A stretch of DNA of 64,000 nucleotides from Nocardioides albertanoniae (lineage in GTDB: Bacteria > Actinomycetota > Actinomycetes > Propionibacteriales > Nocardioidaceae), in assembly GCF_006716315.1 (NCBI RefSeq), contig NZ_VFOV01000001.1, forward strand, positions 1,222,501 through 1,286,500, read 5' to 3'. This document shows, in pieces, positions 52,345 through 59,970 of the stretch. Numbering within the stretch: position 1 is the first letter of the stretch; the number at the start of each line of letters is the position of its first letter. Below the pieces are notes generated by a model. That model was not told the DNA's origin. It searched no databases and saw only the letters and a program-made list of their open reading frames with translations. A program made the translations under genes and the position numbers.

Positions 52345-53478
52345 ATGGTCAGCCTATGCGTTTGGGGCACCGGCAACATCGGCCGGCTCGCCATCCGTGC
52401 AGTCGACGCACATCCACGGCTCGAGCTGACGAGCGTGCTCGTCCACGACCCTGAGAAGGTCGGGCGCGATGCGGGCGACCTCGGCGACCTCGGCCGCGAT
52501 CTCGGTGTCGCCGCCACCGACGACATCGACTCGGTGATCGCGACGCGACCGGAGGCCATCGTGTACGCCGCTTCGGGCGACATCCGGCCCGACGAGGCGG
52601 TCGCCGACATCGTGAGAGCGCTCGGCGCCGGGGCTGTGGTGGTCACGCCGGCCCTCTACGCGCTCTACGACCAGCGCAACGCTCCGCCGGAGATGCGCGG
52701 GCCGGTGCTGGCCGCGATCACCGAGGGCGGCGGGTCCCTCTTCGTCTCCGGCGTCGATCCCGGCTGGGCGAACGACGTGCTGCCACTGCTGGTCAGCGGC
52801 CTGGGCAGCAGCGTGGACGTCGTCCGGTGCCAGGAGATCTTCGACTACTCGACCTACGACCAGCCCGACTCGGTCCGCTACCTCGTCGGGATGGGCCAGC
52901 CGATGGACTACGACGCCCCGATGCTCGCCGAGACCGTGCCGACCATGGTGTGGGGCGGCCAGGTGCGGCTGCTGGCTCGTGCGCTCGAGGTCGAGCTCGA
53001 CGAGATCCGCGAGAGCGTCGAGCGGCTGCCGCTGGAGGAGACCGTGACCACCGCGTCGATGGGCGACTTCGATGCGGGTACGCAGGGTGCGGTGCGCTTC
53101 GAGGTCCAGGGGATCGTCGCCGGGGAGCCGCTCATCGTCATCGAGCACGTCACCCGCATCCATCCCTCCTGCGCCGCGCACTGGCCGACGCCGCCCGACG
53201 GTGACGGTGCGCACCGGGTGATCATCGAGGGCGACCCGCGGATCGAGGTGACCGTCGAGGCGACCGATCGGGCCGGCAACCGTGCCGCGGGAGGCAACGC
53301 CACCGCGGTCGGGCGCCTCGTGGGTGCGGTCGAATGGCTCATCGACGCCCCGCCGGGGCTCTACGACGCGCTGGACGTACCGCTGCTTCCCGCGACGGGC
53401 AGGCTCGGCGCCGCCCGGGCGGCCGAGACGAGCAAGACGACCGAGACGACCGAGACGACCGAAGGAACGATGCCATGA
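52345..53478 (+). CDS. Dihydrodipicolinate reductase-like NAD(P)-dependent dehydrogenase
   Basis: A 377-residue Rossmann-fold protein: VSLCVWGTGNIGRLAIRAVD (residues 2-21), VLVHDPEKVGRDAGDL, VYAASGDIRPDE and GVDPGWANDVLPLL. It belongs to the family annotated as dihydrodipicolinate reductase-like or amine dehydrogenase-type (2,4-diaminopentanoate dehydrogenase relatives), frequently found near steroid or lipid genes in actinobacteria. The last 20 residues repeat TET (ETSKTTETTETTEGT). ATG with GGGAGG 4 nt upstream. Shares the KstR-type operator with choA, so a steroid-related role is inferred. Overlaps the next gene by 4 bp. Confidence 0.75.
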   Translation: MVSLCVWGTGNIGRLAIRAVDAHPRLELTSVLVHDPEKVGRDAGDLGDLGRDLGVAATDDIDSVIATRPEAIVYAASGDIRPDEAVADIVRALGAGAVVVTPALYALYDQRNAPPEMRGPVLAAITEGGGSLFVSGVDPGWANDVLPLLVSGLGSSVDVVRCQEIFDYSTYDQPDSVRYLVGMGQPMDYDAPMLAETVPTMVWGGQVRLLARALEVELDEIRESVERLPLEETVTTASMGDFDAGTQGAVRFEVQGIVAGEPLIVIEHVTRIHPSCAAHWPTPPDGDGAHRVIIEGDPRIEVTVEATDRAGNRAAGGNATAVGRLVGAVEWLIDAPPGLYDALDVPLLPATGRLGAARAAETSKTTETTETTEGTMP

Positions 53479-53960
53479 TGATCAACGTCCCCGAAGGACG
53501 AGACCCGATCGCTCACGTCTGGGGAGAGATGGTGCCGGGGATCGGACCCGCCGCCGCGGGGCTCTCGCTCGCGGTCTACGAGCACTCGACGCTCGGGCTC
53601 CGTGAGTTCGAGGCCGCCCGGCTGCGGATCGCGCAGATCAACGGCTGTGTGTTCTGCCTCGACTGGCGCACCGAACGTGACGGTCAGAAGGTGGAGGAGT
53701 CCTTCGTCGACGCGGTGGCCGAGTGGCGTACGACGGATTCCTTCGACGACCGCACCCGGCTGGCCGCAGAGTTCGCCGAGCTCTACGCGCTCGACCACCA
53801 CAGCATCGACCAGGACGTGTGGGACCGCATGGCTGCCGAGTACACCGAGGCCGAGATCGTCGAGCTGAGCATGTGCCTCGGGTCCTGGCTCGCGTTCGGC
53901 CGTCTCAACCGCGTGCTCGGTCTCGACAGCGCCTGCGTGCTCACGCCGGTCAAGAGTTGA
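53475..53960 (+). CDS. Carboxymuconolactone decarboxylase/AhpD-like protein
   Basis: A 161-residue helical protein with the AhpD-type CxxC in NGCVFCLDWRTERDG (Cys about 55 and 58, followed by the conserved acid/Arg region). Such proteins act as peroxidase or disulfide reductase partners, or bind aromatic/lipid metabolites. ATG at 53475 overlaps the upstream stop (ATGA), so it is co-translated with the dehydrogenase. H2O2 from cholesterol oxidase would make a peroxidase-type role fitting, but that is inference. Confidence 0.8.
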   Translation: MMINVPEGRDPIAHVWGEMVPGIGPAAAGLSLAVYEHSTLGLREFEAARLRIAQINGCVFCLDWRTERDGQKVEESFVDAVAEWRTTDSFDDRTRLAAEFAELYALDHHSIDQDVWDRMAAEYTEAEIVELSMCLGSWLAFGRLNRVLGLDSACVLTPVKS

Positions 53961-54024
53961 CCGGGGATGCGGATTTTCGGTGTTTCGACGTGGTGAGCGC
54001 GCAGTAGCGACCTATCGTTGACAC

Positions 54025-54189
54025 ATGAAGACCTGCGATTTCTGCGGATGCTACGAGGCCGATCCTCAGCGCCTCCTGGCGTGGACCACGGCGGTCGAGC
54101 GCGGGCGCGCGAAGTCGTTCTGCGAGGCCTGCTCGCGGCGCTACGTACGCTCGATGGAAGCCAAGCTCGACTCCGACTGGTGGGCCTGA
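54025..54189 (+). CDS. Small CxxCG/CxxC zinc-ribbon-like protein
   Basis: A 54-residue protein, MKTCDFCGCYEADPQRLLAW ... FCEACSRRYVRSMEAKLDSD WWA, with CDFC-GC and CEAC pairs spaced like a small zinc ribbon. No family recognised. ATG is leaderless: TATCGT at 54013-54018 lies 6 nt upstream. It ends 12 bp before the convergent argS stop codon. Confidence 0.72.
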   Translation: MKTCDFCGCYEADPQRLLAWTTAVERGRAKSFCEACSRRYVRSMEAKLDSDWWA

Positions 54190-54201
54190 CCCGCTCCGCG
54201 G

Positions 54202-55929
54202 TCACATCCGCTCAGGCGCCTCGATCCCGAGGAGCCCGAGCCCTGCTGACATCACCTGCCTGGTCGCCTCGCACAGGGCCAGCCGGGTCTGCCTGACCTC
54301 GCCCTCGGACCTCAGCACCGGACAGGTCTCGTAGAACGCCGTCAGCGCGGTCGCCAGCCCGTAGAGGTAGGCGGTGAGGTGATGCGGCTCCAACGTGTCG
54401 GCCACCTTGGCGACCACCGGCGCGAAGCCGGTCAGTGCCAGCGCGAGCCGCTGCTCGGCCGGGTGGTGCAGGGTGCCGACGGCGTACGTCTTCCCGATGA
54501 TCTGTCCGGTGGTCTGCCCGCCCTTGGCCAGCACGTTGCAGACGCGGGCGTGGGCATACTGCAGATAGGGGCCGGTCTCGCCGGTCGTCGCCGACATCCG
54601 GCCCAGGTCGAAGACGTAGTCGCGGGCGAGATGGTTGGAGAGGTCGGCGTACTTCACCGCGGCGTTGGCGACTGCGCGTACGACCTCGGGGTTGTCGTAG
54701 CGCTCGGCGACGGCCGCCTCGGCGTCGTCGAGGAGCGTGGTGAGAGTGACGGTCTCGCCCGATCGGGTCTTGAAAGGGCGACCGTCGGGGCCGAGCACGG
54801 TGCCGAAGCCGATGTGCTGCACCTCGACCGATCCGGGCAGCCAGCCGACGGCCCGGGCGACGGCGAAGACCATCTCGAAGTGCTGGCTCTGCCGATGGTC
54901 GACGACATAGACGGCACGGTCGACCGCCAGGTCGTCGACACGGTGGCGGATCGTGGCGAGGTCGGTCGCCGCGTAGCCGAAGCCGCCGTCGGCCTTCCGT
55001 ACGATCAGCGGCAGCGGCGCCCCGTCGCGGCCGGTGAACCCGTCGGCGTATGCCACCTGGGCTCCGTCGGACTCGGTCAGCGCCCCCAGTGTCTGAAGGT
55101 CGGCGACGATGCCCGGAAGCCTGTCGTTGTAGCGGCTCTCACCGTCGAAGTCGTCGTCGGTGAGGAGCACACCGAGCCGGCTGTAGGTGGCGTCGAACTC
55201 GGTCATCGAGGCGTCGACGAGTGCCTGCCACAGCGCCAGAGTGGTCGGGTCGCCGGACTGCAGCTCGACCACCCGGCGCCGGGCAGCGTCGGCGAATCCC
55301 GGGTCGTCGTCGAACCGAGCCTTGGCGCGCTGGTAGAGCGCGAGCAGCTCGGACATGTCCAGAGCGCCGACAGCGTCGGGGTCGCGGATGTCCTCGCCGA
55401 GCAGCTCCTCGACCAGCATCCCGAACTGCGTGCCCCAGTCGCCGAGGTGGTTCTGCCGCACGACCTCGTGGCCGGCGTAGGTGAGCACGCGGGCCAGCGC
55501 GTCGCCGATCACCGTGGAGCGCAGATGGCCGACGTGCATCTGCTTGGCGACGTTGGGGGAGGAGTAGTCGACGACCACGCGCTGCGGTGTCTCGGGCGCG
55601 GGCACGCTCAGGTGCCGGTCGGCCAACAGCTCTCGGACAGCATCGGCGAGGTGCTCGGGAGACCAGGTGACGTTGAGGAATCCGGCACCGGCCAGCTCGA
55701 CGCTGCCCAGGCCGCCGATGTCGAGCGCCTCGAGGAGCCGGGCGCCGATCTCGCGGGGCGCCAGGCCGAGCGGCCCGGCCAACCGCAGCGGGAGGTTGGA
55801 CTGGAGGTGGCCGAACTCGGGCCGGGTGGCCGGCCGCAGCTCGGTGTCGATCTGGGCGTAGGCGTCACCGAAACAGGCGACGACGGCGCTCCGCAGGTGG
55901 GCGGACAGGGCGAGAGTGTGCTCGTGCAC
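54202..55929 (-). CDS. argS: Arginyl-tRNA synthetase
   Basis: A 575-residue class I synthetase charging tRNA-Arg. N-terminal Add-1 domain (LPLRLAGPLGLAPREIGARL), SSPNVAKQMHVGHLRSTVIGD containing the HIGH-type HVGH (about 125-145), LGDWGTQFGMLVEEL, YAATDLATIRHR, and the C-terminal anticodon domain with YLQYAHARVCNVL and LYGLATALTAFYETCPVLR. GTG start at 55929. It is not next to lysA/hom, the usual actinobacterial position, so whether it is the only ArgS needs the rest of the genome. Confidence 0.93.
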   Translation of the reverse strand: MHEHTLALSAHLRSAVVACFGDAYAQIDTELRPATRPEFGHLQSNLPLRLAGPLGLAPREIGARLLEALDIGGLGSVELAGAGFLNVTWSPEHLADAVRELLADRHLSVPAPETPQRVVVDYSSPNVAKQMHVGHLRSTVIGDALARVLTYAGHEVVRQNHLGDWGTQFGMLVEELLGEDIRDPDAVGALDMSELLALYQRAKARFDDDPGFADAARRRVVELQSGDPTTLALWQALVDASMTEFDATYSRLGVLLTDDDFDGESRYNDRLPGIVADLQTLGALTESDGAQVAYADGFTGRDGAPLPLIVRKADGGFGYAATDLATIRHRVDDLAVDRAVYVVDHRQSQHFEMVFAVARAVGWLPGSVEVQHIGFGTVLGPDGRPFKTRSGETVTLTTLLDDAEAAVAERYDNPEVVRAVANAAVKYADLSNHLARDYVFDLGRMSATTGETGPYLQYAHARVCNVLAKGGQTTGQIIGKTYAVGTLHHPAEQRLALALTGFAPVVAKVADTLEPHHLTAYLYGLATALTAFYETCPVLRSEGEVRQTRLALCEATRQVMSAGLGLLGIEAPERM

Positions 55930-56054
55930 GGAGTGGTCCTAGGAGGGTGAAGAGGGTAGCCGGCGCGAAGGCGGGGTCAGAGACCCGTGCCTCGTCGTCG
56001 CAGCGCGCTCTTCGTGACCATGTTCGCAAGAGTGCAGTACGCCTCAGGCGGAGG

Positions 56055-56819
56055 TCAAGCCGGTCGGCCGGTGCCGGCGCTCCCCGACGCGACGAGGTCC
56101 CAGGTGCAGCCGCAGTAGGGATGGCGCAGCCACATCCTGGTGTCCGGCTCCTCGTCGCGGGTGAGGGTGACCGTGGTCGACCAGGTGGCGGGAGTGCGGC
56201 CGGCGAGATAGGTGCGCGCGTCGCGTACGGCCCAGGAGAGGGAGAGGGCCTGGAGCAACGGGTCCGGCGGCACCTCGACGCCGGTGAGCTGGCGCACGAT
56301 CACGGCGCGGCGCTCGTCGTCCTCGGCGAGGGTCGCGTCGACGCACCGCAGGCACGCGGTCACCCCGGGCACGATCAGGGGGCCGACCGACCAGGCGTCG
56401 GGGCCGCCCTCGACCACGAGGTGTGCCTGCCCCTCGCGCATCATCTCGTCGGCGCGCTCGCGGTCGAGCGGCCCCTCGGAGAGGAGCACGACGATCTCGG
56501 GAGCGGGGGAGACGGGGCCTGCCAACGCCTGCGCTGTCGCGACCAGCGCCGGCGGTCCGTCGAAGGTCATCCGCGGCGGCGGCTCGGAGTGGTCGGCTGC
56601 CACCAGGAGGCCGGCGGCGGCGAGCTGCTGCATCGCGTGCCGGCCGGGCAGATGGTCGGGCTCGACGGCCCGTCCGGCGGCGAGGTCGGTCAACAGGCGG
56701 CGTACCTCCACGCCGTCCTGCACGATCGCCCGCCGCGGCGGGTCGATGCCGATCTGAAGTCGGTTCTCATCACGTCGTACGGCCACATAACCCGGCCGAA
56801 TCCGGTAGCGCGTATCCAT
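56055..56819 (-). CDS. E1-like/cyclodehydratase-type protein (Rv3196-like)
   Basis: A 254-residue protein. An N-terminal winged-helix-like part (YRIRPGYVAVRRDENRLQIG, GRHAMQQLAAAGLLV) is followed by a degenerate E1-type Rossmann domain (PEIVVLLSEGPLDRERADEM) and a Cys motif GVTACLRCVDATLAEDD, as in TOMM precursor leader-binding proteins; a C-terminal HPYCGCTWD gives two more Cys for a zinc site. No precursor peptide or cyclodehydratase partner is seen nearby, so the TOMM role is doubtful. Position between whiB7/uvrD2 and YgjP-type genes matches mycobacterial Rv3196. Confidence 0.65.
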   Translation of the reverse strand: MDTRYRIRPGYVAVRRDENRLQIGIDPPRRAIVQDGVEVRRLLTDLAAGRAVEPDHLPGRHAMQQLAAAGLLVAADHSEPPPRMTFDGPPALVATAQALAGPVSPAPEIVVLLSEGPLDRERADEMMREGQAHLVVEGGPDAWSVGPLIVPGVTACLRCVDATLAEDDERRAVIVRQLTGVEVPPDPLLQALSLSWAVRDARTYLAGRTPATWSTTVTLTRDEEPDTRMWLRHPYCGCTWDLVASGSAGTGRPA

Positions 56820-56860
56820 GGCGGGAGTCTCACACCCTACGAATCTTCCCGCACCGACAA

Positions 56861-56977
56861 TCCACAGCCCCTGTGGATAACTCGCCGAGAAGTCACTTCT
56901 GCAGGTCGAGACGGCACCGGGGTGACGCTTCGGCCTGCAGAAGTGACTTCTCGACCTGCAGGGGTGACGCTTCGGCC
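56861..56977. repeat. Cluster of short inverted and direct repeats
   Basis: Contents: TCCACAG/CTGTGGA inverted repeat with a DnaA-box-like TTATCCACAG on the minus strand (56861-56880); a perfect 19-bp inverted repeat (56887-56905 with 56934-56952); and a 17-nt direct repeat GGGGTGACGCTTCGGCC at 56919-56935 and 56961-56977. No gene is credible in the 56820-57073 gap. Confidence 0.65.
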
Positions 56978-57073
56978 GGCGGGGGTGAGGGGTTCAGGAC
57001 GGGAGGAAAACGCGAAGCGGCGCCGCCGGTCCATGCCGGGGCGCCGCCGCGTTGGCTCAGGATGAGCTAGCGC

Positions 57074-57232
57074 TCAGGCCTTGCCGAGGATGCGGTTGAG
57101 ATTGGTGCTGCAGACGGGGCAGACGGCCTTGGCCATCTTGGTGCCCTTGTCGTTCACCCGGATCTCACCGGTTGCCTCGCGCTTCTCCTTGCACTTCACG
57201 CAGTAGAACTCGCCGCTCCAGGTCTCCGCCAT
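57074..57232 (-). CDS. DUF5679-type small zinc-ribbon protein
   Basis: A 52-residue protein, MAETWSGEFYCVKCKEKREA ... VCPVCSTNLNRILGKA, with two CxxC pairs (YCVKC and VCPVC) forming a zinc ribbon, as in the actinobacterial DUF5679 family. Function unknown. ATG 57232 has an ideal AAGGAGG 7 nt upstream. Isolated between the Rv3196-like gene and a 577-bp non-coding stretch. Confidence 0.85.
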   Translation of the reverse strand: MAETWSGEFYCVKCKEKREATGEIRVNDKGTKMAKAVCPVCSTNLNRILGKA

Positions 57233-57462
57233 GACGGCCTCCTTGCCTTTATTTAACTGGTCGTCGCGACGGGGTTGTCAGGGAAGCCCGTCGGAAGCTC
57301 GCCCAAGCGAGCCGTCTCGACCCTACGACACGCGGCGCTCCCGGCGGCAACACGGGCTATCCGGCGTGTGTCGGCGTGTTGGCGTCATGCCGGGGGAAAC
57401 GGGGCTTTCGATGAAGCATCGAAGCGGTGCGCGAAGGCCGCCGAGGCGTTGCGAAAACTGGA

Positions 57463-57532
57463 GGGACCCCCGGTGCCTGGATCGTCCTTCGCCTTCCCCT
57501 TGCGAAGGCCGTCCGGCGGCGCCGGGGGTCCC
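57463..57532. ncRNA. Long nested hairpin in non-coding stretch
   Basis: A 15-bp stem with one G-T pair (57463-57477 with 57518-57532) encloses a perfect 7-bp stem CCTTCGC/GCGAAGG (57486-57492 with 57502-57508). It lies within 57233-57809, which has lower coding bias and no convincing gene. It could be a small RNA, a terminator or a leader element; direction is unknown. Confidence 0.35.
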
Positions 57533-57589
57533 ACTGACAACGAACCTAAAGACGTTGAGAGGGTCAGTCAACGTCCCACTCCGCGTTGC

Positions 57590-57742
57590 TTGTGGACAAG
57601 GTGTGGACAACCCGGTTTTGTTTGGGGACAGCCGGTGGAAGACATGGCTGATCCTGTGAGTAACCATGACGGAGGGCCCGAGGATGACCGGTTGAATCCA
57701 GGTTGTGACCTGGGAAAAGCGATCTTCGTCGGCTGTGGATGA
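57590..57742 (-). other. Cluster of DnaA-box-like sites
   Basis: Two exact matches to TTGTCCACA on the minus strand (57591-57599 and 57602-57610), 11 nt apart, plus a one-mismatch site TCATCCACA (57734-57742). TTGTCCACA is the actinobacterial DnaA-box consensus. The rest of 57233-57809 contains the hairpin above and an AT-richer patch before the next gene. No dnaA or dnaN is nearby. Confidence 0.5.
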
Positions 57743-57809
57743 AAAAATAGTTGGAAGAAGATGTGAGAGAGGCCGGTTTTGATAGACGTACGAATGGACG
57801 AGGCGCGCC

Positions 57810-58856
57810 GTGAGCGGTCCTGACGAGGCCCCGACCCCGGTCGCCGCCCTGCGCCGGATCGCGTTCCTGCTCGAGCGCGCCCGCGCGGACACCTACAAGG
57901 TGAAGGCCTTCCGCGCGGCCGCGGCCGCGATCCTTCCCCTCTCCACCGATGACGTACGCCGCCGGGCGGACGACGGCACCCTGACCGAGCTGAGCGGGGT
58001 CGGTGCGAGCACGGCCAAGGTCATCACCGAGGCTGCCCGCGGCGAGGTGCCTCGACGCCTGCAGGAGACCGAGGCCGAGCATGGCCGCTCGCTGACCGCC
58101 GGGGGCGCGGGGGAGCGGCTCAGAAGCAGCCTGAGGGGCGATCTGCACAGTCACTCGGACTGGTCCGACGGTGGCTCGCCGATCGAGGAGATGGCCTTCA
58201 CCGCGATCGAGCTCGGTCACGACTACCTGGTGCTCACCGACCACAGCCCGCGACTGACCGTCGCCAACGGGCTCAGCGCCGCTCGGCTGGAGCGTCAGCT
58301 CGGCGTCGTCGACGCCGTCAACGAGCACCTGGCCGGCCACGGCTTCACGCTGCTGAAGGGCATCGAGGTCGACATCCTCGACGACGGCAGCCTGGACCAG
58401 AGCGACGAGATGCTCGCCAAGCTCGAGCTGCGCGTCGCCAGCGTCCACTCCAAGCTCAAGATGGACAAGGACAAGATGACGACCCGGATGGTCAACGCCG
58501 TCTCCGCGACGAGGATGAACGTGCTCGGCCACTGCACCGGCCGCCTGGTCACCGGCAACCGTGGCACCCGCCCGGGCAGCCAGTTCGACGCACGCAAGGT
58601 CTTCGAGGCCTGCGCCGAGCACGACGTCGCCGTGGAGATCAACTCCAGGCCGGAGCGACGCGACCCGCCGACCAAGCTCCTCGAGCTCGCTCGCGACGTC
58701 GGCTGCCTGTTCTCCATCGACTCCGACGCGCACGCCCCGGGGCAGCTCGACTTCCTCGTCCTGGGCTGCGAACGGGCCGAGGCCGCAGGGATCGAAGAGG
58801 AACGGATCGTCAACACCTGGCCCCGTGAACGCCTGCTGGCCTGGGCGAACAGGTAG
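57810..58856 (+). CDS. PHP domain protein with N-terminal helix-hairpin-helix (PolX-like without polymerase)
   Basis: A 348-residue protein. The N-terminal 8-kDa/HhH-type domain (VAALRRIAFLLERARADTYK, LTELSGVGASTAKVITEAARG, about 10-90) is followed directly by a PHP phosphoesterase domain (about 110-348): DLHSHSDWSDG, LVLTDHSPR, KGIEVDIL, SVHSKL, LGHCTG, VEINSRPERRDPP and SIDSDAHAP. The layout corresponds to bacterial DNA polymerase X with the palm/fingers missing, suggesting DNA-repair exonuclease or phosphatase activity. GTG start. It sits in the cluster with a YgjP-type peptidase. Confidence 0.82.
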   Translation: MSGPDEAPTPVAALRRIAFLLERARADTYKVKAFRAAAAAILPLSTDDVRRRADDGTLTELSGVGASTAKVITEAARGEVPRRLQETEAEHGRSLTAGGAGERLRSSLRGDLHSHSDWSDGGSPIEEMAFTAIELGHDYLVLTDHSPRLTVANGLSAARLERQLGVVDAVNEHLAGHGFTLLKGIEVDILDDGSLDQSDEMLAKLELRVASVHSKLKMDKDKMTTRMVNAVSATRMNVLGHCTGRLVTGNRGTRPGSQFDARKVFEACAEHDVAVEINSRPERRDPPTKLLELARDVGCLFSIDSDAHAPGQLDFLVLGCERAEAAGIEEERIVNTWPRERLLAWANR

Positions 58857-58867
58857 TTTCTTGAGGT

Positions 58868-59416
58868 ATGGACCGGCCAGAGATCGAGGTGCGGCGCAGC
58901 AAGCGCCGCCGGCGTACGGTCTCTGCCTACCGTGACGGCGAGCGCATCATCGTCATGATCCCGGCTGCGATGTCGCAGCGCGAGGAGGCCGAATGGGTCG
59001 AGCAGATGGTGGCCCGCCTCGAGAAGGCCGAGCGCCGACGCAAGCCGTCGGACGACGAGCTGGTGCGGCGGGCCAAGACGCTCAGCAACCTCTACTTCGG
59101 CGGGCTGGCCAAGCCCGACTCCGTACGCTGGGTCGACAACCAGCAGAACCGCTGGGGCTCCTGCACACCGGGTGACCGCTCGATCCGGCTCAGCGCACGC
59201 CTCCAGGGCATGCCCACCTGGGTCGTCGACTACGTGCTGGTCCACGAGCTCGCCCACCTCTTCGAGGCCAAGCACAACGACGCCTTCTGGGCGTGGGTCG
59301 AGCGCTACCCGCAGGCCGAGCGCGCCAAGGGATATCTGGCCGGCTGGTCCGCCGGCGCCAGGCTCCCGGCCCCACCGGGGGAGAACGACGACGAGGACCA
59401 GGACCAGGTCGACTGA
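58868..59416 (+). CDS. YgjP-type (DUF45) metallopeptidase
   Basis: A 182-residue M48-like zincin: IEVRRSKRRRRTVSAYRDG, then NQQNRWGSCTPGDRSIRLSARL and the catalytic VLVHELAHLFEAKHNDAFW (HExxH about 125-129, third ligand His about 135). Acidic C-terminal tail (ENDDEDQDQVD). ATG at 58868 with TTGAGG upstream; TAGTTT at 58854-58859 could serve as -10. It follows the PHP gene by 11 bp, likely one transcript. The substrate is unknown. Confidence 0.86.
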   Translation: MDRPEIEVRRSKRRRRTVSAYRDGERIIVMIPAAMSQREEAEWVEQMVARLEKAERRRKPSDDELVRRAKTLSNLYFGGLAKPDSVRWVDNQQNRWGSCTPGDRSIRLSARLQGMPTWVVDYVLVHELAHLFEAKHNDAFWAWVERYPQAERAKGYLAGWSAGARLPAPPGENDDEDQDQVD

Positions 59417-59430
59417 CCCGGCGCCGAACG

Positions 59431-59970
59431 CTAGAGCGCGCCCTGCGCGAGCTTGATGAGCTCGAGAAGGTTGTCTTCGGGATCAGGAATGGCGTCGACC
59501 GGCCACCAGCGCACGTCCAACGACTCCTCGCTGACCGCGGGCACGGCGTCGGCCGGAGCCACCGCCACGAAACGTACGTCGAGGTGGTGGACGTCGCCCG
59601 AGGGAGCGCAGAACGGCACCGGATGCTCGGAGAGCTGGACGACCCCGGGCAGCGGCTCCAGGCCGGGCACGCCCGACTCCTCGTGCAGCTCGCGGGCGGC
59701 GGCCGCCCACAACGTCTCGTCGCCGGTCTCGAGATGACCGCCGAACTGGAACCAGCGCCGCGCCTTGCGGTGATGGGTCAGCAGCACCGAGGCGCCGTCG
59801 TCGGAGATCACCAGGCACGACGCGGTGAGGTGGTCGGGCACGCAGGCCTTGAAGACCCCGTCGGGGTTGGCCTCCAGATGGGAGACGTAACGCCGGCGTA
59901 GGTCGTCCTGCTCGACAGACGGCGCCTGCCACGCTCGCAGGTTCGCGAGCGCGTCAGCGTGCAGGCTCAC
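59431..59970 (-). CDS. Nudix hydrolase
   Basis: A 179-residue Nudix-family protein. Nudix box GGHLETGDETLWAAAARELHEESG (about 75-98) with the REXXEE-type core present as RELHEESG. N-terminal helices (NLRAWQAPSVEQDDLRRRYV) and LDVRFVAVAPA follow the family pattern for nucleoside-diphosphate-linked substrates; the specific substrate is unknown. ATG overlaps the 3' end of the upstream metalloprotease gene by 4 bp, so co-translated. Confidence 0.87.
   Translation of the reverse strand: MSLHADALANLRAWQAPSVEQDDLRRRYVSHLEANPDGVFKACVPDHLTASCLVISDDGASVLLTHHRKARRWFQFGGHLETGDETLWAAAARELHEESGVPGLEPLPGVVQLSEHPVPFCAPSGDVHHLDVRFVAVAPADAVPAVSEESLDVRWWPVDAIPDPEDNLLELIKLAQGAL

Noticed and set aside
56837-57034. 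65-codon minus-strand ORF with repeated VTPAGR peptide
   Set aside because: The repetition derives from intergenic inverted/direct repeats; no ribosome-binding site.
57275-57742. 155-codon ORF (segment GNGAFDEASKRCAKAAEALRKLEG looks protein-like)
   Set aside because: Weak GC3 bias, a Cys/Trp-rich remainder, no ribosome-binding site, and it overlaps the long hairpin and DnaA-box sites; kept only as a remote possibility.
57233-57809. Chromosomal replication origin
   Set aside because: Only two perfect DnaA boxes, no dnaA/dnaN/parAB nearby and no extended AT-rich unwinding element.
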